The notes beneath the pieces are model-generated. The model searched no databases, was not told where the DNA came from, and worked only from the letters and a program-made list of their open reading frames with translations. The position numbers and the translations under genes were made by a program. 29,664 bases of DNA. It comes from Candidatus Sodaliphilus limicaballi. GTDB lineage: Bacteria > Bacteroidota > Bacteroidia > Bacteroidales > Muribaculaceae. The stretch is taken from contig JAGHSP010000410.1 in the NCBI GenBank assembly GCA_018065815.1, positions 1-29,664 of the forward strand. Direction: 5' to 3'. Positions 23,357 to 29,664 of this stretch are shown here, one piece after another; positions within the stretch are counted from its first letter, which is position 1; every line of letters starts with the position of its first letter.

Positions 23357-23393
23357 CTCCCGGATAGCCCGGCAATTCCGGAAAATCCGGGAG
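23357..23393 (+). promoter_or_regulatory. Nested hairpin between xylE and the GH36 gene
   Basis: CTCCCGGAT (23357-23365) and ATCCGGGAG (23385-23393) form a perfect 9-base-pair stem; inside it CCGG-CAATT-CCGG (23369-23381) forms a second small hairpin. The sequence GAATAATC follows, so a simple T-run terminator is not seen. It may stop part of the xyl transcript or stabilise its 3' end. Confidence 0.55.
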
Positions 23394-23433
23394 AATAATC
23401 TAAAACTAGATAAAAAGAACCGTCCCTATTATC

Positions 23434-23441
23434 TATTTTTG
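23434..23441 (+). promoter_or_regulatory. Possible -7 element of the GH36 gene
   Basis: TATTTTTG fits TAnnTTTG and lies 18 bases before the ATG at 23460; the -33 position has no TTG. If real, the galactosidase gene has a promoter of its own after the nested hairpin. Confidence 0.35.
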
Positions 23442-23459
23442 GAAGAAAAATCTTTATTT

Positions 23460-25607
23460 ATGACTAAACGACTATTTTCAATACTGGCTGCCGCATTGTT
23501 GTGCACAGTGTGCGCAGTGGCGCAGGACAAGACCGTGATCAAGGTAGAAACCACTGGCGTGCAGCTCGTGTTCAAGGTGGGCGACAACGGCCGCCTGTAC
23601 CAGAGCTACCTGGGCAAACCCCTCACTCACGACAGCGACCTGCATCACCTGCCCCGTGGCATCGAGGCATACCTGACCCACGGCATGGAAGACTACTTCG
23701 AGCCCGCTCTGCACGTGGAGCATAGCGACCACAACAGCACCTGCGAACTCAAATATCAGTCGCACAGCGTGACTACCCAGGCCGACGGCGCTCAACACAC
23801 CGTCATCACCCTGGCCGACGACATCTATCCCACAACGGTGAAGATGCACTTCATCGCCTACAAGGACCAGGACATCATCGTGACCAATACCGAGATTATC
23901 AACGGCGAGAAGAAACCCGTGGTGCTCCACAAGTTTGCTTCTAGCCTGCTCAACATCAACCGCAGCCGCTACTTCCTCACCGAGTATCACGGTGACTGGG
24001 CTGCCGAGGTTGCTATGAGCGAGACCGAGCTCAACTTCGGCAAAAAGGTGCTCGACACCAAGCTGGGCAGCCGCGCCAGCATGTTCATTCCCTCGTTCTT
24101 CCAGCTGAGCCTCGACGCTCCTGCTACCGAGAACGCGGGCAATGTGCTCGTGGGCACACTGGCGTGGACCGGTAACTACCAGTTCACATTTGAGGTTGAC
24201 AACAACGGCGTGCTGCGTCTGCTCTCGGGCATCAACCCCTATTTCTCTGAATACACCCTCAAGGCAGGCGAAACATTCACCACCCCCGACTTCATCTTCA
24301 CCTTGAGCGACAGCGGCCGCGGCAAGGCTGCCCGCAACTTCCACAACTGGGCACGCAACTACCGTCTCAAAGACGGCAAGGGCACCCGCATGACGCTGCT
24401 CAACAACTGGGAGGCTACCTACTTCGACTTCAACGAGGAGAAGCTCGCCGGACTCATGGGCGAGGCCAAGAAACTGGGCGTGGACATGTTCCTGCTCGAC
24501 GACGGATGGTTTGGCAACAAGTATCCGCGCAGCAGCGACCACCAGGGTCTGGGCGACTGGGACGAGACCAAGGACAAACTCCCCAACAAGATTGGCTACC
24601 TGTGCAAGACAGCCAAGGAGAAGGGCGTGAAGTTCGGCATCTGGATTGAGCCCGAGATGGTTAACCCCAAGAGCGAACTCTATGAGAAGCACCCCGACTG
24701 GGTGATCCACCTGCCCAACCGCAAGGAGTATTACTTCCGCAACCAGCTGGTGCTCGACTTGAGCAATCCCCAGGTGCAGGAACATGTGTTCGGCGTGGTT
24801 GACCGCATCCTCACCGAGAACCCCGAAGTGGCGTTCTTCAAGTGGGACTGCAACTCACCCATCACCAACATCTGGTCAAACTACCTCAAGGACAAGCAGA
24901 CTCACCTCTACATCGACTATGTGCGCGGCCTGTACAAAGTGCTCGACCGCATCAAGGCCAAATATCCTAACGTGCCCATGATGCTCTGCTCGGGCGGCAG
25001 CGGCCGCATCGACTATGAGGCACTCGAATACTTCACCGAGTTCTGGCCCAGCGACAACACCGATCCCGTGGAGCGCCTCTACATCCAGTGGGGCTACAGC
25101 AGCGTGTATCCCGTCAAGGCACAGTGCGCTCACGTGACCACATGGAACAAAGAGAGCGACATCAAGTTCCGCGTGGACGTGGCTAGCATGGCAAAACTGG
25201 GATTCGACATCAAGTTCTCTGACATGAGCAAGGACGATGCCGAGTTCTGCCGCAACGCTGTGACCAACTACAACCGCATGAAGCCCGTGATCCTCGACGG
25301 CGACCAGTATCGCCTTGTATCGCCCTACGAGGGCCGTCACGCGAGCACAATGTTTGTGAGCGAGGACAAGAGCAAGGCTGTTGTGTTTGCCTTCGACGTC
25401 AACCCCCGCTATCGCGAGCACCTGCTGCCCGTGAAGTTGCAGGGACTGGATCCCAACCGCCAGTACAAAGTGAAGGAGACCAACGAGCGCGGTAACAACT
25501 ATTGGTTCAACGGCCGCACCTACTCGGGCGAGTACCTGATGACCGTGGGCCTCGACCTGTTCTCGACCCGCCGCGGCCTCACCAGCCACATTCTCGAGCT
25601 CGAGTAA
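23460..25607 (+). CDS. Secreted GH36 alpha-galactosidase
   Basis: A 715-residue glycoside hydrolase family 36 enzyme, starting MTKRLFSILAAALLC with a signal peptide cleaved after about residue 21 (VCAVAQ). The longer open frame overlaps xylE and is rejected. The N-terminal beta-sandwich spans about 25-300. The TIM barrel contains LLNNWEATYFDFNE, MFLLDDGWFG (346-352), GIWIEPEMVNP (393-403), FFKWDCNSPITN (nucleophile Asp 463) and WPSDNTDPVERL (acid/base Asp 532). LLPVKLQGLDP lies in the C-terminal beta domain. It should release alpha-linked galactose from raffinose-type or galactomannan sugars in the periplasm. Its place behind the xylose genes is unusual, and it may be independently transcribed. 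A MITE lies between its stop and its terminator. Confidence 0.92.
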   Translation: MTKRLFSILAAALLCTVCAVAQDKTVIKVETTGVQLVFKVGDNGRLYQSYLGKPLTHDSDLHHLPRGIEAYLTHGMEDYFEPALHVEHSDHNSTCELKYQSHSVTTQADGAQHTVITLADDIYPTTVKMHFIAYKDQDIIVTNTEIINGEKKPVVLHKFASSLLNINRSRYFLTEYHGDWAAEVAMSETELNFGKKVLDTKLGSRASMFIPSFFQLSLDAPATENAGNVLVGTLAWTGNYQFTFEVDNNGVLRLLSGINPYFSEYTLKAGETFTTPDFIFTLSDSGRGKAARNFHNWARNYRLKDGKGTRMTLLNNWEATYFDFNEEKLAGLMGEAKKLGVDMFLLDDGWFGNKYPRSSDHQGLGDWDETKDKLPNKIGYLCKTAKEKGVKFGIWIEPEMVNPKSELYEKHPDWVIHLPNRKEYYFRNQLVLDLSNPQVQEHVFGVVDRILTENPEVAFFKWDCNSPITNIWSNYLKDKQTHLYIDYVRGLYKVLDRIKAKYPNVPMMLCSGGSGRIDYEALEYFTEFWPSDNTDPVERLYIQWGYSSVYPVKAQCAHVTTWNKESDIKFRVDVASMAKLGFDIKFSDMSKDDAEFCRNAVTNYNRMKPVILDGDQYRLVSPYEGRHASTMFVSEDKSKAVVFAFDVNPRYREHLLPVKLQGLDPNRQYKVKETNERGNNYWFNGRTYSGEYLMTVGLDLFSTRRGLTSHILELE

Positions 25608-25617
25608 AAGACACAAT

Positions 25618-25842
25618 ATTTTGAATCATTGTTGTCCGGTAAAAAAAGAAAATATTTTTATTTTGATTTTTATGCTTAGAAAATAGCTTGCTCTGCATGG
25701 CGTGAGCCATATAAACTAAAAAATCATTTTCTTTTTATTCTATACCAAGCCCCGGTTATACCAAAGTATCGTAACTAGCAGTGTTTGGGGGGAGTTAGAA
25801 CAACTCTCCTGATTTTAACCGGACAGCAATAATTTTGAATCA
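25618..25842 (-). mobile_element. MITE-like element, short copy, with 11-base target duplication
   Basis: Direct repeats ATTTTGAATCA at 25618-25628 and 25832-25842 flank a 203-base element with ends TTGTTGTCCGGTAAAAA and TTTTAACCGGACAGCAA, which are inverted repeats. The interior is the near-identical reverse complement of the element at 4360-4667, minus about 100 internal bases. No coding capacity. The 11-base target duplication fits IS4-type transposition. It separates the GH36 stop codon from the terminator at 25845. Confidence 0.88.
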
Positions 25843-25844
25843 TA

Positions 25845-25886
25845 AGAGATTGCGCCGTGTCAAACGTCGGCGCAATCTCTTTTTTG
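25845..25886 (+). terminator. Strong intrinsic terminator of the GH36 transcript
   Basis: AGAGATTGCGCC (25845-25856) and GGCGCAATCTCT (25869-25880) form a perfect 12-base-pair stem with a 12-base loop, followed by TTTTTG. It originally must have lain about 25 bases after the GH36 stop; the MITE has moved it about 214 bases further away. Confidence 0.88.
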
Positions 25887-26051
25887 TGCCAATTACTGCA
25901 AATTGTTGCAGCAATACATATCCGTCAGGACATTCTTTCCGTGCAGGCTCTTGGAGTTTGGCCCCTGCGTGCCTACATGGTTATCAAAAGTACTGTCCTG
26001 CGGACAGAATGCAATTTTGATGCGGTTACCTTGTTAACATTAGGGTTTTTC
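25887..26051. other. Intergenic region, nothing recognised
   Basis: About 165 bases between the terminator and the psd promoter. Short open frames exist on the + strand, but none has a start signal, a recognisable motif or the codon use of the neighbouring genes. Confidence 0.4.
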
Positions 26052-26082
26052 TTGCATTTATGCGAAAAAATGAGTAATTTTG
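26052..26082 (+). promoter_or_regulatory. Bacteroidetes-type promoter of the psd-pssA operon
   Basis: TTG at 26052-26054, exactly 20 bases, then TAATTTTG at 26075-26082, a full consensus match. Transcription should start near 26089, giving a leader of about 35 bases before the psd ATG at 26124. Confidence 0.83.
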
Positions 26083-26123
26083 TAGTTTGGAAAAAAACCG
26101 CAAAAACATAATACAGAATTTAC

Positions 26124-26795
26124 ATGAAGGTTAAATTACATCGCGAAGGTCAAAATATAATACTCGTAGTCCTGTTTATCCTTGTCGTGGTCAACGCTGC
26201 GGCACTCTATTTCATTGACTACAAGCCAGTACCCATCACGTTTATCGTGCTATCGGTAATCTTGTTTGCGCTTGTGCTCAACTTCTTCAGGCTCCCTCGT
26301 CGCCACTTCAAGGGCGAGAACGACGGCACCGTGGTGGTATCTAGCGTGGATGGCACCGTGGTTGCACTGGAAGAGGTGTATGAGGACGAGTACCTGCACC
26401 GCAACGTGATACAGCTCTCGGTGTTCATGACCGTGTTTAACGTGCATGCCAACTGGGTGCCCGTGGCTGGCGACGTGAAATATGTGAAGCACCACTCGGG
26501 ACGCTTCCTGGCAGCCAACCTGCCCAAGTCGAGCACCGACAACGAGCGCTCAACCATCGTGATCAAGACTCCGCAAGGCGAGGATATCCTCGTGCGCCAG
26601 ATTGCTGGTGCAGTGGCTAGACGCATCGTCACCTATGTGGAAGCGGGCGAGAAAGTAAATCTCGACGATTTCATCGGCTTCATCAAGTTTGGCTCGCGAG
26701 TGGATATCTACCTGCCGCTCGACACCGAGATCATGGTGAAACTGGGCGATAAGACCTGGGGCGGAGAGACACAAATCGCACGACTCAAGAAATAA
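26124..26795 (+). CDS. psd: Phosphatidylserine decarboxylase, short type
   Basis: A 223-residue pyruvoyl-dependent decarboxylase that makes phosphatidylethanolamine from phosphatidylserine at the inner membrane. Two N-terminal membrane segments (about 11-30 and 37-55) are followed by DGTVVSS-type repeats, FMTVFNVHANWVPVAG (conserved His), IVIKTPQGEDILVRQIAG and the self-cleavage site FGSRVDIYLP, with cleavage between Gly 190 and Ser 191, giving a small pyruvoyl subunit. This is the compact form common in Bacteroidetes. A promoter precedes it, and pssA, encoding the preceding pathway step, follows after 62 bases. Confidence 0.94.
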   Translation: MKVKLHREGQNIILVVLFILVVVNAAALYFIDYKPVPITFIVLSVILFALVLNFFRLPRRHFKGENDGTVVVSSVDGTVVALEEVYEDEYLHRNVIQLSVFMTVFNVHANWVPVAGDVKYVKHHSGRFLAANLPKSSTDNERSTIVIKTPQGEDILVRQIAGAVARRIVTYVEAGEKVNLDDFIGFIKFGSRVDIYLPLDTEIMVKLGDKTWGGETQIARLKK

Positions 26796-26857
26796 AGCAA
26801 TCCCCTTGGCCAAAAGGGCAAAAGAAACATAATATTTTTAGGAAGATAAGCAAATCA

Positions 26858-27550
26858 ATGAACGCAATAAAGAACAATATACCCAACGCAATCACTAGCC
26901 TGAACCTGCTGTGCGGCGCTATGGCGATAGTGATGTCGTTCAGCGGCAAGCAGGAAATAGCATGGGGGCTGAACGGTTTCGAGATGGCATACGCGCTGAT
27001 TGCGCTGGCTGCCGTTGCCGATTTTTTCGACGGTTTCTCGGCACGCCTGCTGCACGCAGTGAGCAACATAGGCGCTGAACTCGACTCGTTGAGCGACCTG
27101 GTGAGCTTCGGCCTGGCACCAGCCATGGTGCTTCTCAACATGATGCGCGGCTACGACGAGCCGTGGTGGTGCTACGTGGCGCTGCTGCTGGGAGTATTCG
27201 GCGCAGTGCGCCTGGCACGATTCAACGTGGACACTAACCAAACCACAACCTTCACCGGCCTGCCCATACCTGCCAACGCCATTTTCTGGATTGGCTACAC
27301 CGCATGGTATGCCGAGCACCAGATGCCCGTGTGGGCTGTTGCGATTGCTGTGGTGGCGCTGTCTTATCTCATGGTGTGCCCGCTGCGCATGTTCTCGCTG
27401 AAACTGCACAGCATGAGCGTGAAAGAAAACTGGGCACAATATTTGCTTATTCTATCAACAGTAGCACTCGTAGCCACGCTGGGATTGCCCGGACTGGCCG
27501 TGATGATTGCGCTATATGTAATCATTTCTATTGTTAAACACGAAAAGTAA
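26858..27550 (+). CDS. pssA: CDP-diacylglycerol--serine O-phosphatidyltransferase
   Basis: A 230-residue integral membrane enzyme of the CDP-alcohol phosphatidyltransferase family, making phosphatidylserine from CDP-diacylglycerol and serine. The signature DGxxAR-x8-G-x3-D-x3-D is complete: Asp 58, Gly 59, Ala 62, Arg 63, Gly 72, Asp 76, Asp 80, within DFFDGFSARLL and GAELDSLSD. The N-terminus IPNAITSLNLLCGAMAI is typical of type II PssA. About six to eight membrane segments. In the same transcript as psd, whose substrate it makes. Confidence 0.95.
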   Translation: MNAIKNNIPNAITSLNLLCGAMAIVMSFSGKQEIAWGLNGFEMAYALIALAAVADFFDGFSARLLHAVSNIGAELDSLSDLVSFGLAPAMVLLNMMRGYDEPWWCYVALLLGVFGAVRLARFNVDTNQTTTFTGLPIPANAIFWIGYTAWYAEHQMPVWAVAIAVVALSYLMVCPLRMFSLKLHSMSVKENWAQYLLILSTVALVATLGLPGLAVMIALYVIISIVKHEK

Positions 27551-27559
27551 AAAGAAAGC

Positions 27560-27862
27560 ATGCATCTGTTGATATTTTTTGCAATCTTGCTGTTGCTGTT
27601 GATTGCTTACCCGCTTGTGAAGATATTCCTTTTTGCCCGCAAAGTGCGCAAGGGAATACGCAAGGTGAAAGAAGACGTCAACAAGCAATATGAACAGCAA
27701 CACGCCGACTCATCGTCAAAGCACGGCAACACCAAGGTGTTCAGCGACGAGGGCGTGGACGTGGAATATGAACGCGTGGACGGCCCGCGCAAGCAGATCG
27801 AAAGCCCCACACGCGTGGAGACCGAAGAGCAAGTGACCGACGTGGAATATGAGAAGGTCTAG
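27560..27862 (+). CDS. Small membrane protein, DUF4834-like
   Basis: A 100-residue protein with one N-terminal membrane segment (LLIFFAILLLLLIAYPLVKI, about 3-22), then a basic stretch (ARKVRKGIRKVKEDVNK) and an acidic tail that repeats the motif VDVEYERVDG and VTDVEYEKV. This layout (membrane helix, charged linker, terminal acidic DxEYExV) is that of DUF4834 proteins, which I recall near pssA in Bacteroidetes. It starts 9 bases after the pssA stop, so it belongs to the phospholipid operon. Function unknown. Confidence 0.72.
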   Translation: MHLLIFFAILLLLLIAYPLVKIFLFARKVRKGIRKVKEDVNKQYEQQHADSSSKHGNTKVFSDEGVDVEYERVDGPRKQIESPTRVETEEQVTDVEYEKV

Positions 27863-27884
27863 TTCTTCCTAGGCTTTGGACTCC

Positions 27885-27909
27885 CACAGAGGCACAGAGG
27901 ACACAGAGA
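27885..27909. repeat. Short CACAGAGG repeat cluster
   Basis: CACAGAGG occurs at 27885-27892 and 27893-27900, then, after one base, CACAGAGA at 27902-27909. It sits 22 bases downstream of the last gene of the phospholipid operon. Confidence 0.6.
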
Positions 27910-28344
27910 TTATTTTACTTCATAAGTTTAAATAATTTCTTCTTTTTATCTTGCTCTTAATAGTTTGTCGCACATTTCTTTTTAATTATTTACAAGTTTC
28001 GCATGTTGTTAAAATATCATCTAACATCGGTAAGTCGCGTACTTTCAGCACGCCATCCCTTTGTTTTCTTTAACCGAGGGTTACGTTCGCTACGCTCACT
28101 TCACCCCTGGTTATCGATAGTCGCACAAGATGCGACCACGCACCTATCGGTGCGATTAATACTTTATTTATATGCAGAGACAGTAAATTACAGCTTGCGA
28201 AACTTAAATAATTATTCTAATTATTTTAATTTCTTTCAGTTATAATAAATTGAACCCGTGTAATCTGTCGAGATTCGCGCGAGTAGTTTTAAAATATTTT
28301 GTTTTGTTAATACAGATGTGCACATTTCTAGCACACCAGCGTGG
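27910..28344. other. AT-rich intergenic region with dispersed-repeat-like hairpins
   Basis: About 435 bases without a convincing gene. It is mostly AT-rich, with a GC-richer core at 28071-28154. TAACCGAGGG (28071-28080) and CCCCTGGTTA (28104-28113) form a near-perfect stem around a 23-base loop containing the pseudo-palindromic TTCGCTACGCTCACTTC. CGCACC-TATC-GGTGCG (28139-28154) is a second perfect hairpin. An open frame at 28003-28245 crosses both hairpins and is not credible as a gene. Confidence 0.5.
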
Positions 28345-28384
28345 TAACTTTGCAGCGTGAAAGAAAAAATAATGCCTCTTGCAG

Positions 28385-28415
28385 TTGCCAGATGTGTATT
28401 ATTTGAGTAAATTTG
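28385..28415 (+). promoter_or_regulatory. Bacteroidetes-type promoter of recA
   Basis: TTG at 28385-28387, exactly 20 bases, then TAAATTTG at 28408-28415, a full consensus match; transcription should start near 28422, 28 bases before the ATG. A second possible -7 element, TAACTTTG at 28345-28352, lacks a TTG at the right distance and may be an alternative upstream start. Confidence 0.83.
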
Positions 28416-28449
28416 TAAACCGAAAAAAACAATTAAAACAAGACATAAA

Positions 28450-29499
28450 ATGGAAGATAACGAAATGAGAAACGAGGCTATGGAACAGCCCAAGCAGCCG
28501 CAGCGTGCAGCTGTGTCGCCCGAGAAGTTAAAAGCCCTCCAGGTAGCGATGGACAAGATCGACAAGACCTATGGCAAGGGTTCAATCATGAAGATGGGTG
28601 ACGACCACATCGAGAATATCGACGTGATCCCCACAGGTTCGATAGGCCTTGACTGGGCCCTGGGCGTGGGCGGATATCCCCGCGGCCGCATCATCGAGAT
28701 CTACGGTCCCGAGTCATCAGGTAAGACCACCCTCGCCATCCATGCTATTGCCGAGGCACAGAAACGCGGCGGCATCGCAGCCATCATCGACGCAGAGCAC
28801 GCGTTCGACCGCTTCTATGCCGAGAGCCTGGGCGTTGACGTGAACAACCTGTGGATTTCGCAGCCCGACAACGGCGAGCAGGCACTTGAAATCGCCGATC
28901 AGCTCATCCGTTCATCGGCAATCGACGTGATCGTCATCGACTCTGTCGCAGCCCTCACCCCCAAGGCCGAAATCGAAGGCGAGATGGGCGAGAGCAAGAT
29001 GGGTTTGCAGGCTCGCCTCATGAGCCAGGCTCTGCGCAAGCTCACTGCCACCATCAGTAAGACCAACACCTGCTGCATCTTCATCAACCAGTTGCGCGAC
29101 AAGCTGGGCGTGCTCTTCGGCAACCCCGAGACCACAACCGGCGGCAACGCTCTCAAGTTCTACTCTAGCGTGCGCATCGACATACGCCGCATAGGCCAGA
29201 TCAAGGACGGCGAGCAAGTGCTGGGTGCTCTCACACGCGTGAAAGTGGTGAAGAACAAGGTTGCTCCCCCCTTCCGCAAGACCGAGTTCGAAATCCTCTT
29301 TGGCCAGGGCATCAGCAAGGTGGGCGAGATCCTCGACCTGGGCGTGCAGTATGGCATCGTGAAGAAGAGCGGCGCATGGTACTCCTATGAGGGCACCAAG
29401 CTGGGTCAGGGACGCGACGCTGCCAAGCAGATGGTTGCCGACAACCCCGAACTCGCCGAAGAACTCGAAGCAAAGATCATGGAAGCATTGAAGGGATAA
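28450..29499 (+). CDS. recA: Recombinase A
   Basis: A 349-residue RecA that forms filaments on single-stranded DNA, drives strand exchange and promotes SOS-type cleavage. Motifs are Walker A GPESSGKTT (86-94), the ATP-binding Glu in IIDAEHAFD, Walker B IDVIVIDSVAAL, loop L1 GEMGESKMGLQARLMSQALR, INQLRDKLGVLFGNPETTTGGNALKFY (L2 region, shown here by TTTGGNALKFY) and VVKNKVAPPF. Complete and of normal length. It is monocistronic, with its own promoter and a terminator 21 bases after the stop. No recognisable LexA-type box was found in the leader. Confidence 0.99.
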   Translation: MEDNEMRNEAMEQPKQPQRAAVSPEKLKALQVAMDKIDKTYGKGSIMKMGDDHIENIDVIPTGSIGLDWALGVGGYPRGRIIEIYGPESSGKTTLAIHAIAEAQKRGGIAAIIDAEHAFDRFYAESLGVDVNNLWISQPDNGEQALEIADQLIRSSAIDVIVIDSVAALTPKAEIEGEMGESKMGLQARLMSQALRKLTATISKTNTCCIFINQLRDKLGVLFGNPETTTGGNALKFYSSVRIDIRRIGQIKDGEQVLGALTRVKVVKNKVAPPFRKTEFEILFGQGISKVGEILDLGVQYGIVKKSGAWYSYEGTKLGQGRDAAKQMVADNPELAEELEAKIMEALKG

Positions 29500-29519
29500 T
29501 TATATCACCTAACAATACG

Positions 29520-29558
29520 CGAGGCAGATGCATAACAAAGCACCTGCCTCGTTTTTTT
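29520..29558 (+). terminator. Intrinsic terminator of recA
   Basis: CGAGGCAGATGC (29520-29531) pairs with GCACCTGCCTCG (29540-29551) with one A-C mismatch around an 8-base loop, followed by seven T. A textbook terminator 21 bases after the recA stop. Confidence 0.9.
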
Positions 29559-29617
29559 ATTACACATACCTGCTTGTTATAGCGCACCATATAGTACTTG
29601 TGTATAGTTCCAAAAGA

Positions 29618-29650
29618 CACCCCGCGCGGATCTCACGGATCTCGAAGATA
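29618..29650. repeat. Extragenic CCGCGCGG element
   Basis: CCCCGCGCGGATCTCACGGA near the end of the window is the reverse-complement relative of the TGTGAGATC ... ATCCGCGCGGGG sequence at about 1845-1870. Both are intergenic. The window ends before a neighbouring gene can be seen. Confidence 0.4.
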
Positions 29651-29664
29651 TTATAATTGAATAT

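Noticed and set aside
23037..23459. N-terminal extension of the GH36 protein
   Set aside because: It overlaps the xylE coding region in another frame, while a proper signal peptide begins at 23460.
23478..24785. A 435-codon minus-strand frame opposite the GH36 gene
   Set aside because: Antisense shadow: low-complexity Val/Glu/His composition, no start signal, and the + strand carries the GH36 catalytic residues.
25835..26111. Short + strand frames between the GH36 terminator and psd
   Set aside because: They begin in the terminator stem and overlap the psd promoter; no signal for translation or family motif.
28003..28245. An 80-codon + strand frame in the gap before recA
   Set aside because: It crosses two hairpins of a probable dispersed repeat and ends in AT-rich sequence encoding Asn/Tyr/Phe runs; coding is not credible.
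28450..29499. Search for a LexA-type SOS box in the recA leader
   Set aside because: No clear inverted repeat of the known LexA types overlaps the consensus promoter; nothing could be supported.

Overview
The window looks like a chromosomal segment of a gut-type Bacteroidales bacterium, possibly Muribaculaceae or a relative. Four promoters match the Bacteroidetes sigma-ABfr pattern exactly (TTG, 20 bases, TAnnTTTG). The xylose cluster has the Bacteroides-type order Nudix regulator, xylB, xylA, xylE. The psd-pssA-DUF4834-like trio and the sigma-54 factor also fit. No rRNA, tRNA or CRISPR array was seen.

Left part (1-4.7 kb, + strand): a lipoprotein aldose 1-epimerase, a small secreted protein of unknown function, and two tandem GH25 muramidase-like genes. 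The first GH25 protein carries a charged helical tail of about 250 residues. A MITE-like element sits exactly between the second GH25 gene and a convergent gene encoding an unusual zinc-ribbon / FtsK-gamma-like winged-helix / membrane-anchor protein.

Middle (4.7-17.6 kb, all - strand): the housekeeping genes purE-ispG and rpoN plus a membrane protein are interleaved with AT-richer accessory genes. Two of these encode unrelated-looking AAA ATPase / PD-(D/E)XK nuclease fusions, one on each side of purE-ispG. After an S1/P1 nuclease gene comes a two-gene operon with a 4-base overlap: a RecQ helicase fused to a ComF-like phosphoribosyltransferase, then a divergent DprA-like protein. This operon is the best candidate for an undescribed DNA-processing or defence module, because it rebuilds the competence set helicase + ComF PRTase + DprA around RecQ.

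Right part (17.7-25.6 kb, + strand): a xylose operon (Nudix-type regulator, xylulokinase, xylose isomerase, sugar:H+ symporter) followed by a secreted GH36 alpha-galactosidase. Upstream of the regulator lies an array of three near-palindromes, TTGTTGT-N7-ACAATAA, with an exact 25-base period; it is probably an operator array. A second, inverted and shorter MITE copy with an 11-base target duplication lies between the GH36 gene and its terminator. The window ends with phospholipid genes (psd, pssA, a small membrane protein), a roughly 590-base repeat-bearing intergenic region, and recA with a clear promoter and terminator.

Several gene starts were moved downstream of the longest reading frame because a consensus promoter overlaps the longer version (GH25 gene 1, recQ, the Nudix regulator) or because the N-terminal motif begins later (zinc-ribbon gene, membrane protein, GH36).
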